Positions 17,223 to 26,229 of a stretch of DNA of 64,000 nucleotides are shown here, in pieces. Made by a program: the position numbers and the translations under genes. The notes under the pieces are model-generated. The model saw nothing but the letters and a program-made list of their open reading frames with translations. It was not told the origin of the DNA and did no database searches. How positions within the stretch are numbered: the first letter of the stretch is position 1; each line of letters opens with the position of its first letter. Origin of the DNA: an uncultured Roseburia sp. (GTDB lineage Bacteria; Bacillota; Clostridia; Lachnospirales; Lachnospiraceae); the NCBI GenBank assembly GCA_947088675.1, contig CAMUHN010000008.1, forward strand, positions 1 through 64,000. The letters run 5' to 3'.

Positions 17223-17846
17223 CTATTCCGCAAAATTTTTCTTAAGTTTTTCAAGAGCCCTCTTTTCGATGCGTGACACATAGGAACGCGAAATCCCGAC
17301 TTTGACGGCGATCTCACGCTGCGTCATTGATTTCTTCCCATAAAGTCCGTAACGGCTTTCAATAATAAAACGCTCTCTCGCCGTCAACGTCTTTGGTACA
17401 ATTTCTAAGAGTTTTGCGATCTGACCCGCTTTTTCCATATTTTCCACAATATCAGGCTCGTCGTTTTCCACCACATCAAGCAAATTTACCTGATTGCCCT
17501 CTTTATCCGTGCCGATTGGCTCATAGATAGAAACTTCCCTCGACACTTTCTTTTTCGCGCGAAAATACATAAGAAGCTCGTTGTCAATACAGCGCGCCGC
17601 ATAGGTCGCAAGTCGGCTGCCGTAATTTTCTTTATAGGTGGAGATCGCTTTGATCAGCCCGATTGTTCCGATTGAGATCAGATCCTCCATATCTTCATCC
17701 GAATTCTGGTATTTCTTAGCCACATGCGCGACCAGACGCATATTGTGCAGCGTCAGCTCATTTTTTGCTTCAAGGTCGCCTTTTTTCATTCTCTTTAGGC
17801 AGTCGTATTCCTGTTCCGGTGTAAGCGGAGTCAAAAAAGTTTTCAA
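17223..17846 (-). CDS. sigK: Sporulation sigma factor SigK, intact and without a pro-sequence
   Basis: A late mother-cell sporulation sigma factor. Region 2 contains LISIGTIGLIKAISTY and LATYAARCIDNELLMYFR; between the regions is the SigK-type segment EPIGTDKEGNQVNLLDVV. Region 4 has TQREIAVKVGISRSYVSRIE. The 207-residue ORF is uninterrupted, so there is no skin-type insertion. It starts directly with MKTFLTPLTPEQE from a TTG at 17844-17846; an in-frame stop lies shortly upstream and no hydrophobic pro-peptide can be encoded. Activity would then not depend on SpoIVFB cleavage. SigE is an alternative but the linker favours SigK. Confidence 0.88.
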   Translation of the reverse strand: MKTFLTPLTPEQEYDCLKRMKKGDLEAKNELTLHNMRLVAHVAKKYQNSDEDMEDLISIGTIGLIKAISTYKENYGSRLATYAARCIDNELLMYFRAKKKVSREVSIYEPIGTDKEGNQVNLLDVVENDEPDIVENMEKAGQIAKLLEIVPKTLTARERFIIESRYGLYGKKSMTQREIAVKVGISRSYVSRIEKRALEKLKKNFAE

Positions 17847-17917
17847 AACGCACCTTAAAGGCTTTCTTAATACAGTCTATGTCAGAAAACCCGATTCTGT
17901 GCTTTTCCGCTTTTTTT

Positions 17918-18928
17918 TCACTGAATGGTCAACCCAATTTTTTTCTGTACTTTACGCAGTGTTTTATTTGCAAAATATCTCGCTTTTTCAGCATTTTCTT
18001 TGATTCTTAAATCAAGATATGATTTGTCGGCCATAAGTTCCGCATAGCGCTTCTGAAGCGGCGCAAGTTCGTCTGCAACTGCCTCGCCGACTGCTGCTTT
18101 AAACTCTTTATACCCTTTGTGTTCAAATTCTTTTTCGACCTCATCCCTGGTCTTTTTGCAGACAGCTCCGTAAATATCCATTAAATTACTGATGCCCGCT
18201 TTTTCTGCAGGATCATAGCGCACTTCGCTCCCGGAATCGGTCACGGCCCGTTTAAATTTACGTAAGATCGTATCCGTATCGTCCAAAAGCATGACCGCTG
18301 CATTCGGATTTTCATCTGATTTTGACATTTTGCGGTCCGGCTCCTGCAGACTCATGATACGGGCGCCCTCTTTGCGAATGTACGGTTCCGGTATTGTAAA
18401 TACGTCGCCATAGATATTGTTAAATCGCAATGCAATATCTCTGCAAATCTCGACATGCTGCTTCTGATCCTCCCCGACCGGCACAAGATCCGTCTGATAG
18501 AGAAGAATATCCGCAGCCATCAGCACCGGATACGTATAAAGTCCTGCATTGATATTGTCCGCATGCTTTGCGGACTTATCCTTAAACTGCGTCATGCGGT
18601 TTAATTCGCCCATATAAGTAAAACAATCCAAAATCCAGCACAGCTCGGCATGCGCACTGACATGCGACTGGTAATAGATGCAGTTTTTTTCCGGGTTAAG
18701 TCCCGCCGCAACATAAAGCGCATAGAGACTTCTCGCATTTTTTCGAAATTCCGCCGGATTCTGGCGGAGCGTCAGAGAATGCAGATCCATAATGCCGTAA
18801 AATCGCTCGCACTCCTCTTCGTCCCCGGAAAGGCTGACCCAGTTTTTTAATGCCCCAAGGTAATTGCCCAGCGTCAGCGTACCTGTCGCCTGCATTCCAC
18901 TGTATAATATTTTTTTATCTCCGATCAC
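17918..18928 (-). CDS. trpS: Tryptophanyl-tRNA synthetase (GTG start)
   Basis: A class I aminoacyl-tRNA synthetase that charges tRNA-Trp. The first signature is the LTLGNYLGAL variant of HIGH near residue 20, and the second is KMSKSDENPN near residue 200. The length (336) is typical. The GTG at 18926-18928 overlaps the TGA of the upstream DUF5662 gene (GTGA), suggesting coupled translation. There is no T-box in front of this gene, unlike the trp biosynthetic operon at 38702-39163. Confidence 0.97.
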   Translation of the reverse strand: MIGDKKILYSGMQATGTLTLGNYLGALKNWVSLSGDEEECERFYGIMDLHSLTLRQNPAEFRKNARSLYALYVAAGLNPEKNCIYYQSHVSAHAELCWILDCFTYMGELNRMTQFKDKSAKHADNINAGLYTYPVLMAADILLYQTDLVPVGEDQKQHVEICRDIALRFNNIYGDVFTIPEPYIRKEGARIMSLQEPDRKMSKSDENPNAAVMLLDDTDTILRKFKRAVTDSGSEVRYDPAEKAGISNLMDIYGAVCKKTRDEVEKEFEHKGYKEFKAAVGEAVADELAPLQKRYAELMADKSYLDLRIKENAEKARYFANKTLRKVQKKIGLTIQ

Positions 18929-19554
18929 GTTGTCTGTCTCCTTCCTTTGGCCAGAAGCCTGTTTTTCGCCCTGTCAAGCTTTTGTTGTTCATAGGGGACT
19001 TTTCCTTTTAACAGCCGCTGCCGTATAAACCGAAAGGTCGCTTTCTCACCGCGCAGGGAAAGCATGACAAGCAGCAGCTCCAAAAGCGCCCTTGTGTCCT
19101 CATGGAGGATATAATGGCCTTTTCCTCTGTTATAGTATAAAAGGGGCCCTTCATCTGTATAATTTTCTTTCTGATAGTTTTTGGACGCCGACATGCGGTC
19201 AATAAACATCTCGACAACATAGCGCACCGGCATTTTCATTCCGCAGATACCGCCGTGCTCCAGTTTGCCGTTTACCTCCGTCGGTATGGCATAATCAATC
19301 CAATATTCCAGATGATGTTTATTCCTTCCCTTATGGTGCAGCCAGGCGGCAGAATAGCCCCTCTCCTTTCTCTCTACGTTATTTGGGCTCATCGTCCCCT
19401 GATAATATTTACAGCCGACCAGAAATTCCGACGGCATATATTTGGAGAGATCGTGCAGCAGTCCCTGCCGATACAGCCCTACCCGAAAACAACTTTCCAT
19501 CACAAGTTTCTTGTGATGATTGATTGTCTTAAAATGTTCCAAACACTTTAACAT
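18925..19554 (-). CDS. DUF5662 family protein
   Basis: A 209-residue protein of unknown function, rich in histidine pairs. The recognisable parts are MLKCLEHFKTINHHKKLVM, LLHDLSKYMPSEF and AAWLHHKGRNKHHLEYWIDY. The spacing of H/D residues recalls metal-binding HD-type hydrolases, but this is only an impression. No membrane segment is present. A GAGGA site precedes the ATG. It overlaps trpS by 4 nt and is widespread in Lachnospiraceae. Confidence 0.75.
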   Translation of the reverse strand: MLKCLEHFKTINHHKKLVMESCFRVGLYRQGLLHDLSKYMPSEFLVGCKYYQGTMSPNNVERKERGYSAAWLHHKGRNKHHLEYWIDYAIPTEVNGKLEHGGICGMKMPVRYVVEMFIDRMSASKNYQKENYTDEGPLLYYNRGKGHYILHEDTRALLELLLVMLSLRGEKATFRFIRQRLLKGKVPYEQQKLDRAKNRLLAKGRRQTT

Positions 19555-19582
19555 TATATAATCCTCTTTTAATTTATTGCCA

Positions 19583-21457
19583 TTATTTCCCGATCAATAT
19601 CACAACGGACTGCGACTTCATATGAAGCTGTGTGCCGGCCAGAGGCGCATCCTGTTTTAAAAACGGATCCTTACCTCTTGCGGAATCAAACACCAGATAC
19701 CACTTTTTCCTGCCGGGCAGTTTGGGAAGCGCTATATGAGCAATACCGTTATAAAAATTATATCCGACATAGATAAAGTCGTCCGGCTTTCCGTCTTCAT
19801 CCACCGCATATTCTCCGCAGTACAACAGGCCTACCGCCTGCTTATTTAACGAAAACGGTGAAACCCAGGCGTTTTCTCCATGATAAGACAGATCCGGAAA
19901 CCCTTTTTTCATATAATCACGCAGCTGCATCGGCACCTCAAGCGTCAAAATCGGATGGCTGTGCCGGAATTCAGACAGTTTTGCCACCACATCGGAAAAC
20001 CATGCGAATGATTCTCCCTTTTTCCAGTTGAGCCAGCCGATCCGATTATCCTGACAATACGCATTGTTATTGCCTGACTGCGAATTACAGAACTCGTCGC
20101 CTGCCAGAAGAAGCGGCACGCCCTGCCCAAGCATCAGAATTGCCACAGCATTTACAATCTGCCTGTTGCGCATATCAAGCACAAACCGCCTGCCGGTACG
20201 GCCCTCATAACCGCAGTTGCTGCTGAAGTTCCATCCGTTCCCGTCCAGATTCTGTTCTCCGTTTGCCTCATTGTGTTTCTCCTGATAGCTGAACAGATCA
20301 TATAGCGTAAATCCGTTGGTGCCTGCAATATAATTGACAAATCCCTGCACCGGATGCTGCTTGCGCTGCTGACAGACAAACATGCCCATATCGCCGCCCA
20401 TATGGTTTAACATCCGTCGAACCGGATACAGATATTCGTCATTGTACAAAAACAGATGCGGATACCGTTTGCTTTGTTCAATCAGCTGCGGTTCAAAGCT
20501 GTCGGCAAATATTTTTGTTCTGCTTAAAAACATATCCTGTGAGGCCAGCGTAACCGGAACCGGCGATCCAAGCAGATGAAATCCGTCCACATGAAATTCT
20601 CTCACCCAGTAGCGCAGAATTTCCAGCAAAAAATCTGGCTCTTTCATATCGCCGAAATGCATTTCCAGAATGCACTCCATCTGATTTCTGTGAAGTTCCC
20701 GGATCAGCTCCTTTAATTCACGGGAAGCCTCTGTTGTACTGCCATACGAAGATTTTACCGCAAAATAATTGCCCGGAACATACCCCCAGTAGTTGACTTT
20801 GATTTCTTCTACCTCCGGCGGATCCGGTACAATCTTATCTCCCTCTTCACTCTTCCACTTCAGATACTGCGGTACTTTTCTGGACTTTGGTATCATTAGT
20901 TCTTCAAATTCGTAAACCGGCATCAATTCCACTGATGTAATGCCAAGAGATTTCAGATATGGAATCTTATCCGTTACGGCACGAAATGTCCCGCGGCTCT
21001 TTCCGCGCAGGCCTGCATCCATAGAAAACCCTCTGACATGGAGTTTATATAGAAACATCCGGCTTCTGGGAACTTCCGGATGCAAATCGCCGTCCCAGTC
21101 AAATGCCCCCTCATCGCTGCCGCCGTAAATGCGATAGTCATGCCGCGCCCTTGAGCGGTCAGCCCATCTCTCACGCCCGATAATCTTTCGCGCATACGGA
21201 TCCGTTACAATTTTCCCGTTGACCTCATAATTGTAAACCAGATGCTTTGCTTCAAGTCCTGTCACACGCACAGACCTGACAGACCCCATACAATACTCCG
21301 CAGGTACAAAAATCCGTTCTCTCACTTCGTAATCCCTGCCATAAAGAAGTATTGCACAAGCATCCTCTTTTTCTCCCCGAAAGGTAAAAATTACCGAAGC
21401 CTCTTCCGATGTCACTCCAAAATTCCTGTAATTTCCTTCTCCTATTGTATACGTCAT
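19583..21457 (-). CDS. GH13 glycogen-debranching-like protein lacking the catalytic residues
   Basis: About 624 residues with the layout of GlgX/pullulanase-type enzymes: an N-terminal CBM48-like domain, a GH13 barrel, and a C-terminal beta domain. Scaffold motifs are well kept (GFTLYDLFSYQEKHNEANGE, LLLAGDEFCNSQSGNNNAY). The catalytic blocks are not. Region I is ILEMHFGD rather than a DVVYNH type, region II is DGFHLLGS rather than DGFRFDLA (nucleophile Asp missing), and region IV is AGTNGFTL rather than an HDGFTL type. It is probably a non-hydrolytic carbohydrate-binding or regulatory paralogue. I use the ATG at 21455-21457, which has AAGGTGG upstream. Confidence 0.8.
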   Translation of the reverse strand: MTYTIGEGNYRNFGVTSEEASVIFTFRGEKEDACAILLYGRDYEVRERIFVPAEYCMGSVRSVRVTGLEAKHLVYNYEVNGKIVTDPYARKIIGRERWADRSRARHDYRIYGGSDEGAFDWDGDLHPEVPRSRMFLYKLHVRGFSMDAGLRGKSRGTFRAVTDKIPYLKSLGITSVELMPVYEFEELMIPKSRKVPQYLKWKSEEGDKIVPDPPEVEEIKVNYWGYVPGNYFAVKSSYGSTTEASRELKELIRELHRNQMECILEMHFGDMKEPDFLLEILRYWVREFHVDGFHLLGSPVPVTLASQDMFLSRTKIFADSFEPQLIEQSKRYPHLFLYNDEYLYPVRRMLNHMGGDMGMFVCQQRKQHPVQGFVNYIAGTNGFTLYDLFSYQEKHNEANGEQNLDGNGWNFSSNCGYEGRTGRRFVLDMRNRQIVNAVAILMLGQGVPLLLAGDEFCNSQSGNNNAYCQDNRIGWLNWKKGESFAWFSDVVAKLSEFRHSHPILTLEVPMQLRDYMKKGFPDLSYHGENAWVSPFSLNKQAVGLLYCGEYAVDEDGKPDDFIYVGYNFYNGIAHIALPKLPGRKKWYLVFDSARGKDPFLKQDAPLAGTQLHMKSQSVVILIGK

Positions 21458-21553
21458 GCTGCCATCCACCTTTTTGTAATCAACCATCTAAAACGTAACC
21501 AATCTAATTATACATATTTTGGATACCTTTGTATAGTTTTTTTCTGATTTTTA

Positions 21554-21562
21554 TGTTATAAT
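21554..21562 (+). promoter_or_regulatory. Extended -10 promoter for the DUF1292 gene
   Basis: TGTTATAAT (TG at 21554-21555, TATAAT at 21557-21562) is an extended -10 element about 36 nt upstream of the chosen start. No good -35 hexamer is visible. The region separates two divergent genes. Confidence 0.5.
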
Positions 21563-21597
21563 ATTCTATATATAGAAAAAAAAGCGAGGTGAAACAT

Positions 21598-21918
21598 TTG
21601 CAGGAGAAAAAACCGATTGGCGACGACGAGGATATCGTTGTCACTCTGGATCTGGAAGACGGCACGCAGACCGACTGTGAAATACTTACTATTTTTACAG
21701 TTGGCGAACGCGACTACATCGCATTGCTCCCGCTCGATGAACAGGGGGAGGCAAACGAAGAAGGCGAGGTGTATATCTACCGCTATCTGGAAGACGAGGA
21801 CGGCACGCCGGAACTCGGCAACATTGACAATGACGAGGAATACGAAGCCGTCTCAGACCGCTTTGACGAACTGCTCGATGAGGCAGAATTTGAGGAACTG
21901 GCGGGAGGGATTGATTAA
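21598..21918 (+). CDS. DUF1292 family acidic protein (YrzB-like, TTG start)
   Basis: A very acidic protein of about 106 residues (DEDIVVTLDLEDGTQTDCEI, then ERDYIALLPLD and EVYIYRYLEDEDG), matching the DUF1292 family of Firmicutes; function unknown. The best start is the TTG at 21598-21600 because GAGGTG (21586-21591) lies 6 nt upstream; the GTG at 21589 is part of that ribosome site. Its TAA stop overlaps the stop of the convergent helicase gene by 3 bases. Confidence 0.85.
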   Translation: MQEKKPIGDDEDIVVTLDLEDGTQTDCEILTIFTVGERDYIALLPLDEQGEANEEGEVYIYRYLEDEDGTPELGNIDNDEEYEAVSDRFDELLDEAEFEELAGGID

Positions 21919-23753
21919 TCCGCCCTCCGCTGACCGGATTCCTGAATAAACCTGGAAATTTCTGTATCTTTTTTGTTGATTTGCTTCACGGAAAAAAGAT
22001 GCAGATTTTTTTTGGCTCTTGTCATCCCGACATAAAACATCCGGCGCTCTTCTTCAATCTCCTGTTCCATTACCGCTTTTTTATAGGGCATCAGCCCTTC
22101 GTTCACATCGATCAGATAGACGTGTTCAAACTCCAGCCCCTTTGCGCTGTGCAGCGTAGAAAGCAGCACACAGTCCTTATTGTGTATAGCCGCGCGCTGC
22201 ATCTGCTCCAGTTCCTTTGTATACTCCTCAATATGCGCAAACCAATCCTCAAAGGTACGATAGTCTTTTGCCCTCACAAGAAGTTCTTCCAGCACATCAA
22301 ACAGGTCATCCTCGTTGATCCTGCGGTAATCCGCATAATCCACGCAAAATTCATCGTAGCCGATCACACTCCGTATATAGCTGACAGCCGCATACGGGCT
22401 TAGCGATGCAAGCCGCCTCATATCTTTTTGAAACTGTATAATTCGTTTTCTCACCCACGGCTGTTCCTCGTAAAACCACTCCAATACGTCAAACGACACA
22501 AGGTCCGAATCAAGCGCATCTCTTCCGATATAGCGCTTCGGCCGGTTCATAATCCGCAGGAAGTCAATCCGCTCCCTGCTCCCATGCGCAATCCGTATGT
22601 AGGCGAACAGATCCTGTGCAATCCAGTGTCTGTAGATATTGGGAATATTATCTTTTGCAAAAAAAGGAATATTGTATTCTAAGAGCTGCTCCATCAGCAG
22701 GCGCGGCTGCGTATTTGTCCGAAAAAGAATGGCAAAATCGGAATATGACGCTCCTTTTTCCGTGTATTGCTGTACATCCCGTATGATGCGCAGATTTTCC
22801 TGACGCTGATCCGCAAATACAGCATACTCCACCGGATTTTCTTTTGAATGAAATGTTCTGATCTCTTTTGGATAGCGTTCCCGATTATGGCTGATCAGAT
22901 TCAGGGACTGTATTACAATATTTTCCTGCGAACGGTAGTTGACGTCAAGAAGCACTGTCTTTGTATCCGGGAAGCTTTCCCGAAACTTAAGCATTATTTC
23001 CGGCTTTGCGCCGCGAAAACGGTAAATCGACTGATCGTCGTCTCCGACTGCGAATAAATTCCCCGCATCTCCGGCGAGCAGTTTTATCACATCAAACTGA
23101 ATCTTATTGATATCCTGAAATTCGTCGATCAGGATATAGCGGAATTTCTTCTGCCACGCGCTAAGGATATCTTTCCGCTCCGAGAACAGCTCATACGTAT
23201 AGACCAGCATATCGTCAAAATCAATCAGCCTGCGGCTGTACAAAAACTCCTGATACTCTGAAAAAATACGGCGAAACACCGTCTCCGCACAGTTTCTGGA
23301 ATAGTAATTTGCAATTGCAACGCCTGTGTTTTTCACAAGTCCGATCTCGGTTTGCAACAGGGAAATAAATTCCGCCTCATCCTCATAATCAAGATGCAGC
23401 TTTGCAACAATTTCTCTCAGACACTGATATTTCTGTTCGTCCCGTATGATATTTGCGGCGCTGTAGTGGTATGCATGTTTTAAAATGGAAAAATAAACGG
23501 CATGAAACGTGCCAAATGTAACAGGACAGCTCCTGCCCCCCATCCGCTTTAAAAAACGGCTTTTCATCTCGGCTGCAGCCGCCTTTGTAAATGTGATTAC
23601 CAGAATATGCTCAGGTAAAACCCCGTATTCGTCGATCAGTGTTTTGGTACGCTCCGTGATTACGGTGGTTTTTCCGGATCCCGGCCCTGCCAGAACAAGC
23701 ATCGGCCCGTCTTTATGGCCGACTGCCTGTTTCTGCGATGCATTTAATCTCAT
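21915..23753 (-). CDS. UvrD/PcrA/Rep-type ATP-dependent DNA helicase
   Basis: A superfamily 1A 3'-5' helicase of 612 residues. Motif I is LAGPGSGKTTVITERT near residue 20. Other motifs are ILIDEFQDINKIQ (II), GDDDQSIYRFRGA (III), LDVNYRSQENIV (IV) and ERRMFYVGMTRAKKNL (VI). It is shorter than typical PcrA (about 730) and lacks the long C-terminal tail, so it may be a lineage-specific paralogue rather than the main PcrA. It starts just after gltX (3 nt gap), so the two are probably co-transcribed. Confidence 0.93.
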   Translation of the reverse strand: MRLNASQKQAVGHKDGPMLVLAGPGSGKTTVITERTKTLIDEYGVLPEHILVITFTKAAAAEMKSRFLKRMGGRSCPVTFGTFHAVYFSILKHAYHYSAANIIRDEQKYQCLREIVAKLHLDYEDEAEFISLLQTEIGLVKNTGVAIANYYSRNCAETVFRRIFSEYQEFLYSRRLIDFDDMLVYTYELFSERKDILSAWQKKFRYILIDEFQDINKIQFDVIKLLAGDAGNLFAVGDDDQSIYRFRGAKPEIMLKFRESFPDTKTVLLDVNYRSQENIVIQSLNLISHNRERYPKEIRTFHSKENPVEYAVFADQRQENLRIIRDVQQYTEKGASYSDFAILFRTNTQPRLLMEQLLEYNIPFFAKDNIPNIYRHWIAQDLFAYIRIAHGSRERIDFLRIMNRPKRYIGRDALDSDLVSFDVLEWFYEEQPWVRKRIIQFQKDMRRLASLSPYAAVSYIRSVIGYDEFCVDYADYRRINEDDLFDVLEELLVRAKDYRTFEDWFAHIEEYTKELEQMQRAAIHNKDCVLLSTLHSAKGLEFEHVYLIDVNEGLMPYKKAVMEQEIEEERRMFYVGMTRAKKNLHLFSVKQINKKDTEISRFIQESGQRRAD

Positions 23754-23756
23754 GGA

Positions 23757-25217
23757 TCATGATCCTTTCTGCAGTAGTGCTATACCCTTTTTGATGCGCA
23801 ATAAGGACTCTTCCTTTCCGAGAACTTCCATCAGCTCGGTCGCCCCTCCCGGCGTCATCTGTTTTCCGGATACGGCAGTACGGATCGGCCACATCACATA
23901 ACCGTTTTTTACGCCTTTTTCTTTTACATACGACAAAAGCAGTTCGTAGAGTGCATCATTGGAATAGTCTGTCTGCTCCTTTAGCCGCGGCAGGATCTCT
24001 TCCAGTACTTCCAGCGACGTCTCCGCCGTCGTCTTCATTTTTTTATGTGTGTACATGGAAATATCGTACTCCGGAAGCGTCTCAAAGAAATCAATATGCT
24101 CCCTGATGTCGGGAAATACCTCGATTCTTGTCTGCACCATAGCGGCTATTTTGCGAAGATCAAGGTCTTTTGTTATGATCTCCTTTAAATATGGCTCTGC
24201 CATCTGATAAAAGCGCTCGAATTCCATCGCCTTGATATACTCGCCATTCATCCATTTTAATTTTACATAGTCAAATACCGCAGGAGATTTGCTGATTCTG
24301 CGATAATCAAATGTTTGAATCAGCTCCGGAAGCGTAAAGATCTCACGGTTTTCCTCCGGACTCCATCCAAGCAGCGCAATATAATTGACAACAGCCTCGG
24401 TCAGAAAACCCTGTTCGAGTAAATCTTCAAAAGAGGAATGCCCGCTTCTTTTAGACAGCTTGTGGTGATTTTCATCCGTAATCAGCGGAAGATGAATATA
24501 AACTGGCGACTGCCAGCCAAATGCGTCGTAAAGTCTCTGGTATTTTGGCGCGGAGGATAAATATTCGTTTCCTCTGACTACATGCGTAATTCCCATGGTG
24601 TGGTCGTCCACAACATTTGCAAAATTATAGGTCGGATATCCGTCCGACTTGATCAGTATCATATCGTCAAGCTGCGCGTTTTCCACCGTAATATCTCCGT
24701 AGAGTTCATCATGGAATACTGTCGTCCCCTCATTCGGGATATTCTGGCGTATCACATACGGTTTTCCCGCTGCCAGATTCTGTTCGATTTCTTCTTTGGA
24801 AAGGGAGAGGCAGTGCTTATCATAGATCATAATTTCCTTTCCGTCTACCACCTCTGTCTTTAAAGAATCCAGACGCTCTTTTTCGCAAAAACAGTAATAT
24901 GCCTCGCCTTTTTCAATCAGCTCTTTCGCAAATTTTAAGTAGATGCCGCTCTTCATGCGTTCGCTCTGGACGTATGGGCCATGTCCGCCGTCCTTATCCG
25001 GCCCCTCGTCATAGATAAGCCCTGTTTTTTCCATGGTGCGGTAGATAATTTCCACTGCATCCGGAACATAACGCTCCTGATCCGTGTCCTCGATACGCAG
25101 CATAAAGTCGCCGCCCTCATGTTTTGCAATCAAAAACTCATATAATGCAGACCGCAGATTGCCGACATGCATACGCCCTGTCGGACTCGGTGCAAATCTT
25201 GTCCTTATTTTTTCCAT
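23757..25217 (-). CDS. gltX: Glutamyl-tRNA synthetase
   Basis: A class I synthetase that charges tRNA-Glu (and possibly tRNA-Gln before amidation). The HIGH-type motif is [18 protein letters not shown] near the N-terminus and the KMSKS-type motif is HKLSKRSGH near residue 257. About 486 residues is normal. Two adjacent ATGs are possible; I take the second (25215-25217) because GAGGAG is too close to the first. The C-terminal anticodon-binding domain is complete. Confidence 0.96.
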   Translation of the reverse strand: MEKIRTRFAPSPTGRMHVGNLRSALYEFLIAKHEGGDFMLRIEDTDQERYVPDAVEIIYRTMEKTGLIYDEGPDKDGGHGPYVQSERMKSGIYLKFAKELIEKGEAYYCFCEKERLDSLKTEVVDGKEIMIYDKHCLSLSKEEIEQNLAAGKPYVIRQNIPNEGTTVFHDELYGDITVENAQLDDMILIKSDGYPTYNFANVVDDHTMGITHVVRGNEYLSSAPKYQRLYDAFGWQSPVYIHLPLITDENHHKLSKRSGHSSFEDLLEQGFLTEAVVNYIALLGWSPEENREIFTLPELIQTFDYRRISKSPAVFDYVKLKWMNGEYIKAMEFERFYQMAEPYLKEIITKDLDLRKIAAMVQTRIEVFPDIREHIDFFETLPEYDISMYTHKKMKTTAETSLEVLEEILPRLKEQTDYSNDALYELLLSYVKEKGVKNGYVMWPIRTAVSGKQMTPGGATELMEVLGKEESLLRIKKGIALLQKGS

Positions 25218-25296
25218 CATTCTCCTCTTTTCTTCCCGTTACGGTTACGGTTTTTGTTTTATTTTACTTTATTTTCTGTTTTTTCACAATACGATC

Positions 25297-25361
25297 TTTA
25301 TCTTATAGGAAAGTCTGTACTTTCAAACGTTAATACAACAAGGTCTTTCCTATAAGATAAA
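25297..25361. repeat. Short palindromic repeat, copy 1
   Basis: A 65-bp element with perfect 17-bp inverted arms, TTTATCTTATAGGAAAG (25297-25313) and its complement (25345-25361), around a 31-nt core containing GTACTTTCAAACGTTAATAC. The same core and right arm occur at 38657-38706 and 38806-38879. It encodes nothing and looks like a MITE- or REP-type element. Confidence 0.75.
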
Positions 25362-25390
25362 AAAAGAGAACACATATTGTGTCCTCTTTC
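25356..25390 (-). terminator. Intrinsic terminator after the DUF2085 gene
   Basis: On the minus strand the RNA forms a stem AAAGAGGACACA / TGTGTTCTCTTT (one G-U pair, 3-nt loop at 25375-25377) followed by a run of U residues that merges into the arm of repeat copy 1. It begins a few bases after the stop codon at 25394. Confidence 0.8.
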
Positions 25391-25393
25391 CAC

Positions 25394-25804
25394 TTACGTA
25401 AGCAATTCTACTGCCTTGTCAATTTTGCCCGGATCATCTGCAAACAGCTTCAATATGTAACCTGCAAATTTCACACAGGCACAGTGAAAATAGATCAGCA
25501 TAAATACAAAAGCAATCCCAAACAAAATACCGGTAAAAAGCCTGCGTAAATTGCCGCTTTCATAAGATGTCAAAAGCTGTAAGAATCCGTCGAACAGCAT
25601 TGGGACCATCAGAAGAATGGCAACCGGTATTTCTGGCACCCCAATAAAAATGGCAATCGGTATTGCAAGTATCATGCCGACAAGTTCACCTGTGCAGCGC
25701 GCACAGATCGGAAACTGTTTTCCCCTGTAAAAGAAAGAACGGTCAGGTCTTGCATGGCATCCGAAGCAGATGCGCAGAAACCGGCCAAACTTACTACATT
25801 CCAA
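25394..25804 (-). CDS. DUF2085 family membrane protein (TTG start)
   Basis: A 136-residue membrane protein with the DUF2085 signature: CFGCHARPDRSFFYRGKQFP followed by ICARCTGE. This is a Cys/His cluster that could bind metal. Three or four hydrophobic segments follow (MILAIPIAIFIGV, AILLMVPMLFDGF, GILFGIAFVFMLIYF). Function is unknown. The start is a TTG at 25802-25804, overlapping the stop of the upstream small gene by 11 nt, so translation is probably coupled. A terminator follows directly. Confidence 0.85.
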   Translation of the reverse strand: MECSKFGRFLRICFGCHARPDRSFFYRGKQFPICARCTGELVGMILAIPIAIFIGVPEIPVAILLMVPMLFDGFLQLLTSYESGNLRRLFTGILFGIAFVFMLIYFHCACVKFAGYILKLFADDPGKIDKAVELLT

Positions 25805-26012
25805 GGCTTGCCAGTCCTACGCCAACTACTGCCATAATGACATAGAATACAACATAGATGATCACACCAACGAGTGCACCGATACCTGCTGACTTTGATG
25901 TAGCCGGCTTTGAATCTTTCCATACCAGGAAAAGAATCAGACCAACCAACGGGATACAGCATCCAAGCAGACCCCATAAAAATCCGCCATTGTCATTTAC
26001 ATTATTGTCCAT
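25794..26012 (-). CDS. Small two-helix membrane protein
   Basis: A 72-residue protein with a short polar N-terminus (MDNNVNDNGG) and two transmembrane helices (LLGCCIPLVGLILFLVW, then IGALVGVIIYVVFYVIMAVVG). The segment between them, KDSKPATSKSAG, is like that of small membrane proteins that in other Firmicutes carry a zinc-ribbon N-terminus; that ribbon is absent here. Function is unknown. The start ATG follows AGAGGA. It has a strong promoter of its own (26118-26146) and overlaps the DUF2085 gene, forming a two-gene unit. Confidence 0.8.
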   Translation of the reverse strand: MDNNVNDNGGFLWGLLGCCIPLVGLILFLVWKDSKPATSKSAGIGALVGVIIYVVFYVIMAVVGVGLASLGM

Positions 26013-26117
26013 TTCATCCTCTCAATCTGCCGTCATTCGGCTTATACAACTGTAAAGTTAAATTTTCTTGAAAAATTATAAATTTTTCATTAAATTCAGC
26101 GCGCTAAACTACTCATA

Positions 26118-26146
26118 AATATAGCAAATCAACGTGCAATTGTCAA
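26118..26146 (-). promoter_or_regulatory. Strong SigA-type promoter for the small membrane protein operon
   Basis: Minus-strand TTGACA (26141-26146), a 17-nt spacer and TATATT (26118-26123). The predicted leader is about 100 nt and contains an AT-rich hairpin (GAAAAATTTATAATTTTTC). The 26013-26229 interval otherwise holds nothing recognisable. Confidence 0.8.
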
Positions 26147-26229
26147 TCCCTCAATCTGATTTCCATTATTTTTCTGTAACAGTTCAGCCCGGAATGAGTC
26201 TTAGATGTAATTTAGAAGTTTTTCTCACA

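Noticed and set aside
26064..26090. A CodY box in the leader of the small membrane protein gene (near GAAAATT)
   Set aside because: Only about 11 of 15 positions match and the stretch is AT-rich, so chance is a sufficient explanation.
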